NCBI RefSeq assembly: GCF_014534745.1
Contig: NZ_JACVVP010000010.1
Location: forward strand, 62,001-126,000
Length of the DNA: 64,000 bases
Direction of reading: 5' to 3'
Origin: Flammeovirga sp. EKP202
GTDB lineage: Bacteria > Bacteroidota > Bacteroidia > Cytophagales > Flammeovirgaceae
This document shows positions 8,856-21,337 of the stretch, one piece after another. The translations under genes and the position numbers were made by a program. How positions within the stretch are numbered: the stretch's first letter is position 1; each line of letters starts with the position of its first letter. The notes below the pieces were generated by a model. That model ran no database searches and was not told the origin of the DNA. It saw nothing but the letters and a program-made list of their open reading frames with translations.

Positions 8856-10349
8856 CTAATAGACATAGAACTTCATTTCACTTGTTGAATTACTAGATAA
8901 TATTCGGAAAATATAAATTCCAGGGGAGGGAACTTCTGGAACAGTGTAGTTTGTGATGAAATCACCTTCAATGTTAACCGATAATATATTTTCATCAATG
9001 ATTTGGCCACTTGAAGAAATTAAAAATGACTTAACAGTTGAATTCGTTTTTACACCTAGTATTTCAACTGTTATAGTTGTTCCATTAGTAACGATATTAG
9101 GATAGATTTTTCCTGATATTGGCCCGCTATTATTGATAATATTGATAGGACCATAAATCGTATAATTACCATCAAAATCAACTTGTTTCAATCTGTAAAA
9201 CCTTTGTAGTGATACAGAATCAACATAAGAGTACTCTACTTTGGTATTTATATTACCAGCTCCTTGAATGGTATCTAATGTAATCCATTGCTGTTCATCA
9301 TTAGAATTCTGAATTTCAAAATGACTATTGTTAATCTCAGATGCTGTTTCCCAATAAAGCGTATTCTGTCCGGACTCCGCAATACCATAAAAATAGGTCA
9401 ATTCAACAGGCAGATCTTCATCATTTATTTTTTCGCAAATCTGATTGTTGGGGGAATTTTCTCTACAATTTTCATCGTCAGTTATTGAGCATTTTGTCGT
9501 TGATCCAAACTGAACTTTACCGTATATGTTAGCATTAATGTCTTTATTGCAAGTAAGAAATACATTACCACTAATTACCAAACATCCTTTTTCATCTACA
9601 TATAAAGTTTCTTTACCAAAGAAATCTACAGAGTTTTCAATATGGAGCAGACCATAAACATTAATTGTTCCACCTCCTCCGCTATTGGAATCAATATTAC
9701 CTTTAATACGTCCACTACCGTTTTCTCCAATTTCTAAAACTGCTTTTCCATCATTTCTATAATCACCATTGATTATAAGTTCACCGTCACTGCTATAAGT
9801 ACTACTTCCTCCATTCAATGAATTAAAATCACCATTTACATTGACAATTCCTCCTTCATTAATAACAAATTGGTTGTTCGCATTATTGAAAGTAATATCT
9901 TCTGTTACATTCATGGTGCCATCAATAGTAAATTTAACCCTACTACCATTGAAGGTAACACTTTCATTAAGTGTGAAATGACCAGCAATTTCAAATGAAG
10001 TTGTGATATTTCCCAGTAAGTCAATTTTGAAAGATACGGTAGCTCCTGGATCAATAACTAATCTGAAGTTTTGTCGGTCTAAAGTATAGGTGAGCTGAGT
10101 ACTAATTTGATCTAGGTTAAAACCAATCCTTAAATATTCAATATTTAATCGAGTATTTTGAGTTAGAATGATATCATTACTAGAGGGATAATTATTTTCT
10201 TTATTACCATTTACGTAAGTCCAATTTTCTTCATCTTTCCAATCTTCTATGGTTAGATACTCCTCTTGATTAGGTATAAATGTAGCTTGAGAAAATGTAA
10301 AAAGCGGAAAGAAAGTAAAGCAGAAAACGGAAAAAATTAGAATTTTCAT
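8856..10349 (-). CDS. Secreted beta-helix-like protein with T9SS type A sorting domain
   Basis: 497 aa with a signal peptide (about 1-20, ending TFSQA). Residues about 60-270 are repetitive short strands (TINVYG, GRIKGN, ELIINGDY) consistent with a right-handed beta-helix. Around 310-400 is the Bacteroidota sandwich domain LPVELTYFYG...WETASEINNSHFEIQ. The last 85 or so residues (KIYPNIVTNGTTITVE, PGIYIFRI, MKFYVY) form a type A sorting domain. It is therefore exported by T9SS and anchored or released at the surface. No catalytic motif is visible. It is convergent with the 2Fe-2S gene, 16 bp away. Confidence 0.85.
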   Translation of the reverse strand: MKILIFSVFCFTFFPLFTFSQATFIPNQEEYLTIEDWKDEENWTYVNGNKENNYPSSNDIILTQNTRLNIEYLRIGFNLDQISTQLTYTLDRQNFRLVIDPGATVSFKIDLLGNITTSFEIAGHFTLNESVTFNGSRVKFTIDGTMNVTEDITFNNANNQFVINEGGIVNVNGDFNSLNGGSSTYSSDGELIINGDYRNDGKAVLEIGENGSGRIKGNIDSNSGGGGTINVYGLLHIENSVDFFGKETLYVDEKGCLVISGNVFLTCNKDINANIYGKVQFGSTTKCSITDDENCRENSPNNQICEKINDEDLPVELTYFYGIAESGQNTLYWETASEINNSHFEIQNSNDEQQWITLDTIQGAGNINTKVEYSYVDSVSLQRFYRLKQVDFDGNYTIYGPINIINNSGPISGKIYPNIVTNGTTITVEILGVKTNSTVKSFLISSSGQIIDENILSVNIEGDFITNYTVPEVPSPGIYIFRILSSNSTSEMKFYVY

Positions 10350-10553
10350 AAATGTTAGATCAGGCTGAATATTTTATGGAAATATACAAAATTGCTTACA
10401 TTTCATTTATAAACTCTTCGTTAATCAATAAAAGATATTGATTTATTGAATAAACGAATCACAATACAAAGATTGTATACTACATATCTATGATAACGTT
10501 AGCTCCTTACACTCAACTATTTTTTTGAAAGTAGACAAGAAATGATTGTCATG

Positions 10554-10588
10554 AAAAAAGGAAAAGGGAGGAGTAGTGATCTCCTCCC
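10554..10588 (-). terminator. Terminator of the small-protein operon
   Basis: 8-bp GC-rich stem GGGAGGAG (10566-10573) with CTCCTCCC (10581-10588). Read on the minus strand it is followed by a T-rich tract (TTTTCCTTTTTTC). It lies 13 bp after the 57-aa gene. Confidence 0.75.
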
Positions 10589-10601
10589 GAATGGTATAGG
10601 A

Positions 10602-10775
10602 TTAAGCCACCACTAACCCCCTAGCTTCTAAAACATCTTTTAAAGCTGCTACTAAACTATGGTTGTGGTGAGAAACCTTATGGCCCACTTTTTTGAAAAT
10701 TCGAACTAAAGATTTGTCATCTAAAGTAGAATAATGATCTACGAACTGTATGTAAATATCTTGTGCTAAACTCAT
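10602..10775 (-). CDS. Small hypothetical protein (57 aa)
   Basis: A short frame from ATG at 10775 to TAA at 10602, encoding 57 residues beginning MSLAQDIYIQFVDHYSTLDD and ending ARGLVVA. It has no signal peptide or membrane segment. The middle is basic and His-rich (KKVGHKVSHHNHS) and the rest looks helical. It lies 11 bp downstream of the next small gene on the same strand, with a terminator just after it and a good promoter ahead of the pair, so it is probably translated. I do not recognise the family. Confidence 0.65.
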   Translation of the reverse strand: MSLAQDIYIQFVDHYSTLDDKSLVRIFKKVGHKVSHHNHSLVAALKDVLEARGLVVA

Positions 10776-10786
10776 GGTAATAGGAA

Positions 10787-11080
10787 TTAAAGGGTTGAAA
10801 GTTGATTATCAATTAGTTTAACTCTCTTTTTAATGGAGAGTCTACCGTTTTTTATGATCAATCGATCATCCTTGAAATTTCTTTTACTGATTTCATCATT
10901 GAGGGCACTAAGAAATACACCTCTAGGATTACTCCAAGCAGTGTTTCCAACTTCAGCATTAAATGTATCAATCAATGCTTCGTTACGTAGTGTTGAAAGT
11001 TCGTGGACTTTCTGTGTGTAGAATTCTTCTTTTAATGTCATTTTTTTTAGATTATAAAGTGAATAATCATTGAATGACAT
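10787..11080 (-). CDS. Small hypothetical protein (about 97 aa)
   Basis: Frame ending at 10787. Possible starts are ATG at 11080 (used here) or ATG at 11041, which gives an 84-aa protein beginning MTLKEEFYTQKVHEL and is preceded by an A-run. The adjoining TTG at 11083 is unlikely to be the start. The protein is charged and mostly helical, with a conserved-looking block NTAWSNPRGVFLSAL and a basic tail. No signal peptide. It is first in a two-gene operon with the 57-aa gene and sits behind a near-consensus promoter and a GC-rich leader. Function unknown. Confidence 0.65.
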   Translation of the reverse strand: MSFNDYSLYNLKKMTLKEEFYTQKVHELSTLRNEALIDTFNAEVGNTAWSNPRGVFLSALNDEISKRNFKDDRLIIKNGRLSIKKRVKLIDNQLSTL

Positions 11081-11102
11081 CAAGAAAAAACGTGAAAATT
11101 AA

Positions 11103-11195
11103 GTGGGGGTAGGTTTTTGTCCATCCTACGGACCACATCGTTTCTACCACCGTGGATTAAACTCGGTTGGTATCCATTCAAGGATTCTTGATGAT
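11103..11195 (-). other. GC-rich structured leader or dispersed intergenic element
   Basis: About 90 bp much richer in G+C than its surroundings, lying between the promoter at 11200-11232 and the small-protein operon, hence in the 5' UTR. On the minus strand it can form CAAG-AAUC-CUUG and GUCC-(7)-GGAC hairpins, and GUAGG can pair with CCUAC further on; CCACGGTGG is nearly palindromic. On the plus strand the stretch is in an open frame (translation includes CPSYGPHRFYHRGLNSVG) without other coding signs. I recall similar short translations from Bacteroidota intergenic regions but cannot verify this. It may be a regulatory leader or a dispersed repeat. Confidence 0.4.
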
Positions 11196-11199
11196 GACA

Positions 11200-11232
11200 C
11201 AAAGTTAGATTATTTTTATTTTAATATCAAAA
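11200..11232 (-). promoter_or_regulatory. Near-consensus Bacteroidota promoter
   Basis: On the minus strand, a -33 TTTTG (11232-11228) is followed after 20 bp by the -7 box TAACTTTG (11207-11200). This fits the TTTG/TAnnTTTG consensus with correct spacing. Transcription should start near 11193 and run through the GC-rich leader into the small-protein operon. Confidence 0.75.
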
Positions 11233-11288
11233 TAAATATACATTTTCAATTTGTGTGTGAATTATATCTATCAGATTTACAGTGACAT

Positions 11289-11927
11289 CTATTCTTTTAT
11301 GTAAAGGTTTAATTCGGTAAAATTATAAATGTCATCAACAGAAAAGATGTCATACAGCTTTTCAGCAGTGATTAATCGAGGACCTCTATTATCAATAGTA
11401 ACAGAAAGTCTGTCTTTTAATAATGAAGTAAGGTATTGTTCAGATTCTGTCCAGTTGGATTGATAATTTAGATCAGCAATAAGGTTATTTTGATCTACCT
11501 CTTCATTGGAAGGCATGTCGTATTGATCAAAAGGGTAGTGCTTATCCAATAAATGTTTATAAATACGGTTGACTTCAATTTGTCCTTGTTGACTTGAAGC
11601 CAAATGCGTTAACATTGCCTTTAACCATAGCAATCCACTGAAATCTTTATTATCTCTGATAATGAAAATGTTATACCAATATTGATTGATGTTTTTGGCT
11701 AGAATCTCCATGAAAACACCAACTACCCAGCTCTTCTTTTCTCTGTGCTTATGATACCCTTTTCTTTCAATATCTTTTAATGATTTTGATAAAGCCTGTA
11801 GGATATCATTCTTAAGATCTTCAATATATAAGTCAGTATATGGGAAGTGTTCTTTAGCATACCTTTTCCAAACCTTAAATATTTTTTCTCCTTTTTCAGG
11901 TAAATTATTGATGGGAGATAGATCCAT
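11289..11927 (-). CDS. Hypothetical cytosolic protein (212 aa)
   Basis: 212 aa, no signal peptide or membrane span. Mostly helical and charged, with aromatic-rich segments (INQYWYNIFIIRD, NKDFSGLLWLKAML). I do not recognise a family. A TATTTTTG box at 11967-11960 on the same strand could be its -7 element, though no -33 is evident. The downstream gene has its own promoter, so this gene is probably transcribed alone. It is divergent from the TPR membrane protein gene. Confidence 0.6.
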   Translation of the reverse strand: MDLSPINNLPEKGEKIFKVWKRYAKEHFPYTDLYIEDLKNDILQALSKSLKDIERKGYHKHREKKSWVVGVFMEILAKNINQYWYNIFIIRDNKDFSGLLWLKAMLTHLASSQQGQIEVNRIYKHLLDKHYPFDQYDMPSNEEVDQNNLIADLNYQSNWTESEQYLTSLLKDRLSVTIDNRGPRLITAEKLYDIFSVDDIYNFTELNLYIKE

Positions 11928-12149
11928 GATTAAAATTGATTAATTCCATTAAATTTTATCAAAAATAGAATATTAAGGATAATTTTTCCTCATTCTTTGT
12001 TGTAAATATAAAATACCATAAGAAAATTATATTATTCTAAGAATATAGTTCATTGAAGAAGCAAGTTGAATCAGATAATTATTAACTGATCGCTACAATG
12101 TTTATATTTAATTAGACAAAGTACGTTACTAATACCCAAAACGATCCTT

Positions 12150-13055
12150 ATGCGAGATACTATAATGAGTTCAGATCATTTATCCAGGTTCATCCAGCGG
12201 ATATATGAAATCAAAGAAAGTCGTGCTAATGTAATTACCCAAAGCGATCTGAAAGCTGCGGCGAAAGAAATCGGCGTTACTGACAGAGAATGGGTAAAAT
12301 TGCAGGATCTTTTTTCTTCGCATTTAGCAAGGGCAATCGGATATCATAAATACAAAAATTGGGATGATGCAATATTCGAACTCGATCAAGCACTAACAAT
12401 TAACCCTTTTGATTCAAAAACCCTATTTATGATTTCTTCTTGTTATGCTAACAAGTACTACGAGGAAGAAAGAAGAGAAGATAGAGACTTATCGATCAGC
12501 TTTGCTAACAAATGTCTTGAGGTAAATCCTTTAGATGAAAAAGCATTACAGTTACTTAGTTCTTTAAAGAAAGAAGAAAGACAAAGAAGAGTCATTGAAA
12601 AAGAATCTTTGAAAACACTGATTGTAGCCTGTTCTTTTGGAGCGATTATTTTTACAGCACTAGCCTATTTATCATTTTCAGACATTGTTGTCACAACTAT
12701 CCCTTACACTGCCGAAACGGTAGAGATAAGAACCACCGAGTTTAAGCCTAAAGTTCATTTCTTAAATGCTGAGTACAATAACAGTTATTTTAGAGTGAAT
12801 GATAACATCATTAAAATATTTGAAAGAAAAGCCGCTTTAGTTTTACAAGGAGAAATAATGAAATCAGATAAAGCTATAAATGGCGTATTTATCAAATGGA
12901 AAGATATTGATGGAAACATTGTTCATGCAGAGCATTTTACCAATCAATATTTACAGGATATTAAAGATCCCGCAAATGATAATTTTAAATTGATTCGTTT
13001 CTTAGAATCAGAAAAAGCGATATCAATTGCCAATGTGGATATAGTTCTAAATTAG
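12150..13055 (+). CDS. TPR protein with one central membrane span
   Basis: 301 aa. Residues about 60-150 contain TPR-like helices (WDDAIFELDQALTINPFDSKTLFMISSCYA; then ISFANKCLEVNPLDEKALQLL). A charged helix leads to a single membrane segment at about 168-190 (TLIVACSFGAIIFTALAYL), then an about 110-residue beta-rich domain with no recognised family. The likely layout is a cytosolic TPR domain with a periplasmic sensor or binding domain. ATG at 12150 is used; ATG at 12165 would also fit. A terminator follows at 13104. Confidence 0.7.
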   Translation: MRDTIMSSDHLSRFIQRIYEIKESRANVITQSDLKAAAKEIGVTDREWVKLQDLFSSHLARAIGYHKYKNWDDAIFELDQALTINPFDSKTLFMISSCYANKYYEEERREDRDLSISFANKCLEVNPLDEKALQLLSSLKKEERQRRVIEKESLKTLIVACSFGAIIFTALAYLSFSDIVVTTIPYTAETVEIRTTEFKPKVHFLNAEYNNSYFRVNDNIIKIFERKAALVLQGEIMKSDKAINGVFIKWKDIDGNIVHAEHFTNQYLQDIKDPANDNFKLIRFLESEKAISIANVDIVLN

Positions 13056-13103
13056 TTGAAAGTACACTGATTACTTATTAACGACAATAAATGAAAGTTA
13101 ATT

Positions 13104-13140
13104 ATACATCCGTTTCTCTGTAAATGGATGTATTTTTTTA
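13104..13140 (+). terminator. Terminator after the TPR membrane protein gene
   Basis: 8-bp stem ATACATCC (13104-13111) / GGATGTAT (13126-13133), extendable inward, followed directly by a run of seven T. Confidence 0.8.
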
Positions 13141-13197
13141 TTAAATAGACCTAAAACTTCATATTAACTTAATTTTTTAGTGACTTTTTTGTCCAAA

Positions 13198-13230
13198 TGT
13201 GTAGAAATCGCAAATTAACCCTTACTTTTG
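13198..13230 (+). promoter_or_regulatory. Probable purL promoter
   Basis: The -7 box TACTTTTG (13223-13230) is preceded after 21 bp by TGTG (13198-13201), a one-mismatch -33. Transcription would start near 13237, leaving a leader of about 30 nt before the ATG at 13269. No purine riboswitch is visible. Confidence 0.5.
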
Positions 13231-13268
13231 GGGGCATTATTGGGCTTCTGAAAAATCAATTGGGCAAA

Positions 13269-16200
13269 ATGGTACTCTTTTTCCAAGGCAATACAGACAA
13301 TGTATTTGCAGTACACGCCGGTCAGGCACTTTCAAAAGAAAATCTAGAAAAACTTTCTTGGTTATTTGGCAATGCAGTATTGTCAGAAAAAACATCTTTG
13401 GACGGCTGGTACGTAGGACCACGCAAAGAAATGTTAACTCCTTGGAGTACAAACGCGGTTGAAATTACTCAAAATATGGGTATTGAAGGAATTATCCGTA
13501 TTGAGGAATTCCTACACGTTGAATCTGAAAAATCTGCGGATTTTGATCCAATGTTACAAGCTTTGTACGAAGGGTTAGACGGTTCGATCTACACAATTGA
13601 TGTAGAGCCTGAACCAATTCGTCATATCGAAGACATTGCTTCTTATAACAATGAAGAAGGTTTAGCATTAAGTGATGATGAAGTATCTTACTTAAAAGAA
13701 GTAAGCGAAAAACTAAATCGTCCTTTAACTGATTCTGAAGTTTATGGCTTTGCTCAAGTAAACTCAGAGCACTGTAGACACAAAATCTTTAACGGTATTT
13801 TTGTGATTGATGGAGAGGAAAAACCTACTTCGTTATTCCAATTGATCCGTAAAACTTCAAACGAAACTCCAGATAACTTAGTATCTGCTTACAAAGATAA
13901 CGTAGCATTTATTAAAGGTCCCGTAGCGGAACAATTTGCTCCAGCTACTCAAGACAAACCGGATTTCTTTGAAACAAAAGATTTCGAATCAGTGATCTCT
14001 TTAAAAGCAGAGACGCACAACTTCCCAACAACGGTTGAACCATTTAACGGTGCTGCTACAGGTGCTGGTGGTGAAATCAGAGACCGTATGGCAGGTGGTA
14101 AAGGTTCTATGCCATTGGCAGGTACTGCGGTTTATATGACATCTTACTCAAGATTGGAAGATAACCGTCAGTGGGAAAAAGGTATGGCTGAGAGACCATG
14201 GCTTTACCAAACTCCAATGGAAATCTTAATTAAAGCATCAAATGGTGCATCTGATTTTGGTAACAAATTCGGTATGCCATTGATTGCTGGTTCAGTACTT
14301 ACTTTCGAACATGAGGAAGAAGCTAAAAAACATGGCTTCGACAAAGTAATCATGATGGCAGGTGGTATCGGATACGGTAAGAGAAGAGATGCCTTAAAAG
14401 ATACTCCTGAGAAAGGTGACAAAGTTGTTGTAATGGGTGGTGATAACTACCGTATCGGAATGGGCGGTGGAGCCGTTTCTTCTGTAGCAACAGGTGAGTT
14501 CTCTAACTCTATCGAATTAAATGCAATTCAACGTTCTAACCCTGAAATGCAGAAACGTGTGTACAATGCGGTTCGTGCAATGTCAGAGGCGGATGAAAAC
14601 CCAATTGTATTGATTCACGATCACGGTGCAGGTGGTCACTTGAACTGTCTTTCTGAATTGGTTGAAGAAACAGGAGCACAGATCGATGTGGACAAATTGC
14701 CAGTAGGTGATCCAACGTTATCGAATAAAGAAATCGTGGGTAACGAATCTCAAGAAAGAATGGGATTAGTAATCAACGAGAAAAATATTGAGACTTTAAA
14801 GAGAGTTTCTGAGCGTGAGCGTGCTCCATTCTACGTAGTAGGTGAGACGACAGGCGATATGCAATTCACTTTTAAAGACACAACTACAGGAAATGCTCCT
14901 ATTGATATGCCTTTAGATTATATGTTTGGTAAAGCACCAAAAACAATCATGAAGGATACAAAAGTAGCTCCTAATTTCTCAGCTGTTGAAGTGGAAGCTT
15001 CAAAAGTACATGAGTACTTAAATGATGTATTGCAATTAGAATCTGTTGCTTCAAAAGATTGGTTAACAAACAAGGTGGACCGTTCTGTAACAGGTCGTGT
15101 AGCAAAACAACAAACAGCAGGTAGTCTTCAGTTACCGTTGAACAACGTTTCAGTGATGGCTTGTGATTACAGAGGAAAAGCAGGTATCGCTACAACAATT
15201 GGTCATTCTCCAGTAGCAGCCTTGATTGATCCTGCAGCAGGTTCTATCAACGCAATTGCTGAGTCATTAACGAACTTAGTTTGGGCTCCACTAGCTCATG
15301 GTTTAGGTAATGTTTCATTATCTGCCAACTGGATGTGGCCTTGTAAGAACGAAGGCGAAGATGCTCGTTTATACGATGCAGTGGAAGCTTGTTCTGATTT
15401 TGCAGTAGCATTAGGAGTGAATATCCCAACGGGTAAAGATTCACTTTCGATGACGCAAAAGTACGGTGATGAAAAAGTGTACTCTCCAGGTACTGTAATT
15501 ATTTCTACAGTAGGTGAGGTAGACGATTTGAAAAACGTAGTTGAGCCAGTAGCTAAAGTAGGTAAATCATTAGTTTATGTAGATCTCGCTCAAGGTGGTC
15601 ATGAATTAGGTGGTTCATCATTAGCACAGGTATTAAATAAAGTAGGTGACAAAGTTTCTACAGTTACTAAGCCTGATTTCTTTAAGAATGGTTTCGAAGC
15701 AATTCAAACTTCAATTAAAGCAGGAAATGTAGTTTCAGGTCATGACGTTTCAGCAGGTGGTTTAATTACTGCTTTATTGGAAATGACATTCCCTGAGCAA
15801 AATGTTGCTTACAAAGTAGACTTATCAGCAATCTCTAATGCTGACTTGACAAATGTATTGTTCTCTGAAACGCCTTCAGTCATCTTCCAAGTGGAAGACG
15901 AAGCAGCTTTAGCATCAGTAATGAATGAAGCAGGTGTTGCTTATCACGTGATCGGTCAGGCAGTAGAAGGTGCTCAAACAGAAGTAACTTACAACGGAAC
16001 TACTTTAGCCTTTAATACAGAAGAATTAAGAGACGTTTGGTCGAAAACTTCATTCTTATTAGATCAAAAGCAAAGTGGTGAGGAATTAGCAAAAGAGCGT
16101 TATGAAAGCTATAAAAATGCTCCTTTACACTACTCATTCCCTGAAGGATTTGAAGGAAAACTTGCTGCATTAGGAATTGATCCTGATCGTAAAGAGCGTT

Positions 16201-16955
16201 CTGGAATCAAAGCGGCAATTATCCGTGAGAAAGGTGTGAATGGAGATAGAGAAATGGCTTACTCTATGCACTTAGCTGGTTTTGATGTAAAAGACGTTCA
16301 CATGACGGACTTGATCGCTGGTAGAGAAGATTTATCTGATGTAAACTTTATTGTTTTCGTAGGTGGATTCTCTAACTCAGACGTATTAGGTTCAGCAAAA
16401 GGATGGGCTGGAGCATTCTTATACAATGAGAAAGCAAAACAAGCTTTAGAGAACTTCTATGCAAGAGAGGATACATTAAGTTTAGGTGTTTGTAACGGTT
16501 GTCAATTGATGGTTGAATTAGGTTTAGTGACAAAAGGTCATGATGAAAAACCTAAGATGTTACATAACAACTCTCATAAATTTGAGTCAGGTTTCGTAAA
16601 CATGGTGATTCCTGAAAATAACACAGTAATGTTGAATTCATTAGCGGATACTCGTTTAGGTGTTTGGATTGCACATGGTGAAGGTAAATTCAACTTCCCT
16701 TATGCAGAAGAGAAATACAACATCGTAGGTAAATACGGTTATACTTCTTATCCTGCCAACCCTAACGGATCTGATTACAACACTGCTGCATTAGCTTCAG
16801 AAGACGGTCGTCACTTAGTAATGATGCCTCACTTAGAAAGAGCAATCTTCCCTTGGAACTGGGCACACTATCCATCAGATAGAACTGATGAGGTATCACC
16901 TTGGATCGAGGCGTTTGTAAATGCTAAAAATTGGGTAGCTGAAAAAACGAAATAA
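13269..16955 (+). CDS. purL: Phosphoribosylformylglycinamidine synthase
   Basis: Catalyses FGAR + ATP + glutamine to FGAM, step 4 of de novo purine synthesis, in the cytosol. About 1228 aa from the ATG at 13269; the frame opens at 13197, but those 24 codons overlap the promoter and are not family-like. This is the large single-chain form (about 1300 aa in E. coli). Motifs include [28 protein letters not shown] and [11 protein letters not shown] in the synthetase half. The C-terminal glutamine amidotransferase has nucleophile [11 protein letters not shown] and [10 protein letters not shown]. It stands alone with its own promoter and terminator; no other pur gene is nearby. Confidence 0.97.
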   Translation: MVLFFQGNTDNVFAVHAGQALSKENLEKLSWLFGNAVLSEKTSLDGWYVGPRKEMLTPWSTNAVEITQNMGIEGIIRIEEFLHVESEKSADFDPMLQALYEGLDGSIYTIDVEPEPIRHIEDIASYNNEEGLALSDDEVSYLKEVSEKLNRPLTDSEVYGFAQVNSEHCRHKIFNGIFVIDGEEKPTSLFQLIRKTSNETPDNLVSAYKDNVAFIKGPVAEQFAPATQDKPDFFETKDFESVISLKAETHNFPTTVEPFNGAATGAGGEIRDRMAGGKGSMPLAGTAVYMTSYSRLEDNRQWEKGMAERPWLYQTPMEILIKASNGASDFGNKFGMPLIAGSVLTFEHEEEAKKHGFDKVIMMAGGIGYGKRRDALKDTPEKGDKVVVMGGDNYRIGMGGGAVSSVATGEFSNSIELNAIQRSNPEMQKRVYNAVRAMSEADENPIVLIHDHGAGGHLNCLSELVEETGAQIDVDKLPVGDPTLSNKEIVGNESQERMGLVINEKNIETLKRVSERERAPFYVVGETTGDMQFTFKDTTTGNAPIDMPLDYMFGKAPKTIMKDTKVAPNFSAVEVEASKVHEYLNDVLQLESVASKDWLTNKVDRSVTGRVAKQQTAGSLQLPLNNVSVMACDYRGKAGIATTIGHSPVAALIDPAAGSINAIAESLTNLVWAPLAHGLGNVSLSANWMWPCKNEGEDARLYDAVEACSDFAVALGVNIPTGKDSLSMTQKYGDEKVYSPGTVIISTVGEVDDLKNVVEPVAKVGKSLVYVDLAQGGHELGGSSLAQVLNKVGDKVSTVTKPDFFKNGFEAIQTSIKAGNVVSGHDVSAGGLITALLEMTFPEQNVAYKVDLSAISNADLTNVLFSETPSVIFQVEDEAALASVMNEAGVAYHVIGQAVEGAQTEVTYNGTTLAFNTEELRDVWSKTSFLLDQKQSGEELAKERYESYKNAPLHYSFPEGFEGKLAALGIDPDRKERSGIKAAIIREKGVNGDREMAYSMHLAGFDVKDVHMTDLIAGREDLSDVNFIVFVGGFSNSDVLGSAKGWAGAFLYNEKAKQALENFYAREDTLSLGVCNGCQLMVELGLVTKGHDEKPKMLHNNSHKFESGFVNMVIPENNTVMLNSLADTRLGVWIAHGEGKFNFPYAEEKYNIVGKYGYTSYPANPNGSDYNTAALASEDGRHLVMMPHLERAIFPWNWAHYPSDRTDEVSPWIEAFVNAKNWVAEKTK

Positions 16956-16980
16956 GTTTAAAGTTATCATTCTATAGATT

Positions 16981-17016
16981 AACAGCTCATGAAATAAATC
17001 ATGAGCTGTTTTTTTT
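16981..17016 (+). terminator. purL terminator
   Basis: 12-bp perfect stem AACAGCTCATGA (16981-16992) / TCATGAGCTGTT (16999-17010), 6-nt loop, then a T-run. Confidence 0.92.
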
Positions 17017-17457
17017 AATCTAAAAAGCCTTCAAAACTTGTTATATAAAAAAGCACAGTGTTAAAATGTAACTATTTGAATACATTGAGGTAATTCTTTA
17101 GAAATAAATAATTGTTTTATTTTATCACTTTGTTTAATCTTTTTTTATTTTAGTTAGTCATTTTGCGATAATATCGCGTTTATATAAAACAAAATAGGTG
17201 TATTTTAATGGTTTAGGACTATTTTAATACAAAAAAAGAAGAATCATAGAACCTTTGTAAATTGTATAATAATCAGATCGTTAAAATTAGGATTATCTAT
17301 TACTCAGTGTTATCTTCAATTATACCCAAAAAGAACAGAATAAAAATTACATCTATTTCTCATTTCCAAATTACTCACTTAAACACAACCCAAAAAGAAC
17401 TATCTTATTTTAATCCAATATATATTTGATAGGTGATCTTTGTGTAGATACTATTTT
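17017..17457. other. AT-rich intergenic region with a 13-bp direct repeat
   Basis: No gene seen. ACCCAAAAAGAAC occurs twice, at 17324-17336 and 17388-17400, 64 bp apart, upstream of the histidine kinase gene; this could be an operator pair or chance. No convincing -33/-7 pair was found. Confidence 0.4.
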
Positions 17458-18477
17458 ATGAACATGAAATATTATTTTAAAAGACCTACAATACAATGTA
17501 CATTACTAATGACGATAGTATTTATCATAGATTTAGTAATACCATTGGGCGTAGCTGTAGGTGTTTTATATGTATGTTGCATAGCACTTTTAATTCGAGA
17601 AAGAATAAAAGTAACAAGAAGGTTTTCTATTCTTGCTACTATTCTCACTGTTATTGTTCCGATCATTACTTTTAATGATCAAACGACATGGATGGCATTT
17701 GTGAATAGAGGAATATCATTATTGGCGGTTTGGATTATTTACTTTATTGTTGTCAAGCATCGCTTATTAGACCATCAAATGAAAGTCTACACGTCTAAAC
17801 TTGAAATAAAAAATAAGGAACTTGAACAATTCAATTATATAGCGAGTCACGATTTGCAAGAACCTTTAAATACGATAAATAGTTTTAGCAGTTTATTAAA
17901 TAAACAATATAAAGGAGTAATTGATGAAAATGCGGACAAGTACCTCGATTTTATTCAGCAAGCTACGGATAGAATGAGTGACTTAGTAAAAGCATTACTT
18001 GATTATGGTCGAATAGGCCATAATATGAATATTGAAAGAGTGGACTGTAACCTGATTCTAAAAGATGTAAGGTCAGATATTGATGCACTTATTTCAAAAA
18101 CAAATACAACATTACTGATCAATGATTTACCTGAAATCAATGGATATGAAACTGAATTAAGATTATTGTTTCAAAATCTAATTAGCAATGCTATTAAATT
18201 TCAAGGAAAACAATCAACTCCAGTTATTAAAATTGGAGCTACTTTAGAAACGAATCAATGGATTTTCTTTGTCAAAGACAACGGAATAGGCATTGAAAAA
18301 AAATATAAGGATAAAATTTTTGCCATCTTTCAACGGTTACATCCTGCTTGTGAATACGAAGGAACCGGTATTGGTTTGGCACATTGCAGAAAGATTTTAG
18401 ACCTCCATGGAGGAAATATTTGGCTTGATTCTCATTTAAATCAAGGCACAACATTTCATTTTAATATACCAGCTTAG
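17458..18477 (+). CDS. Membrane sensor histidine kinase
   Basis: About 339 aa from ATG at 17458 (ATG at 17464 is also possible); the longer frame starts with TTG at 17440 and is not favoured. Three to four membrane helices lie in residues 12-100 (FIIDLVIPLGVAVGVLYVC, FSILATILTVIVPII, ISLLAVWIIYFIVV). A short coiled coil leads to the HisKA domain with phospho-acceptor H131 (NYIASHDLQEPL). HATPase_c follows with N box (LFQNLISNAIKFQ), DNGIGIEKKYKDKIFAIFQRLH and EGTGIGLAHCRKI. It has no sensory PAS/GAF domain and no adjacent response regulator, so it is an orphan kinase. The signal is unknown. Confidence 0.9.
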   Translation: MNMKYYFKRPTIQCTLLMTIVFIIDLVIPLGVAVGVLYVCCIALLIRERIKVTRRFSILATILTVIVPIITFNDQTTWMAFVNRGISLLAVWIIYFIVVKHRLLDHQMKVYTSKLEIKNKELEQFNYIASHDLQEPLNTINSFSSLLNKQYKGVIDENADKYLDFIQQATDRMSDLVKALLDYGRIGHNMNIERVDCNLILKDVRSDIDALISKTNTTLLINDLPEINGYETELRLLFQNLISNAIKFQGKQSTPVIKIGATLETNQWIFFVKDNGIGIEKKYKDKIFAIFQRLHPACEYEGTGIGLAHCRKILDLHGGNIWLDSHLNQGTTFHFNIPA

Positions 18478-21261
<2,784 letters not shown>

Positions 21262-21289
21262 GTCATAAAAAATATTTACTTTTTATGGA

Positions 21290-21325
21290 AAGTCCACTAA
21301 ATTAAGTTTTTAGTGGGCTTTTTAT
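21290..21325 (+). terminator. katG terminator
   Basis: 12-bp stem AAGTCCACTAAA (21290-21301) / TTTAGTGGGCTT (21309-21320) with one G-T pair, then a T-rich tail. Confidence 0.88.
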
Positions 21326-21337
21326 TTATAACAAACT

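Noticed and set aside
9288-9532. Two plus-strand frames inside the T9SS type A protein gene
   Set aside because: Both are antisense shadows of a signal-peptide-bearing, full-length gene.
11103-11285. 60-aa plus-strand reading frame
   Set aside because: It lies over the promoter and GC-rich leader of the minus-strand operon, the second half is low-complexity AT sequence, and it has no start context. Reported as an element instead.
13197-13268. N-terminal extension of PurL
   Set aside because: The 24 extra codons cover the -7 box and do not look like PurL; the ATG at 13269 gives the family start.
17324-17400. Direct repeat ACCCAAAAAGAAC as part of the AraC-like module
   Set aside because: Spacing is 64 bp, the sequence is unlike the module core, and no -7 box lies at the required distance.
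17440-17457. TTG start of the histidine kinase
   Set aside because: An ATG follows six codons later and the extra residues add nothing to the membrane region.
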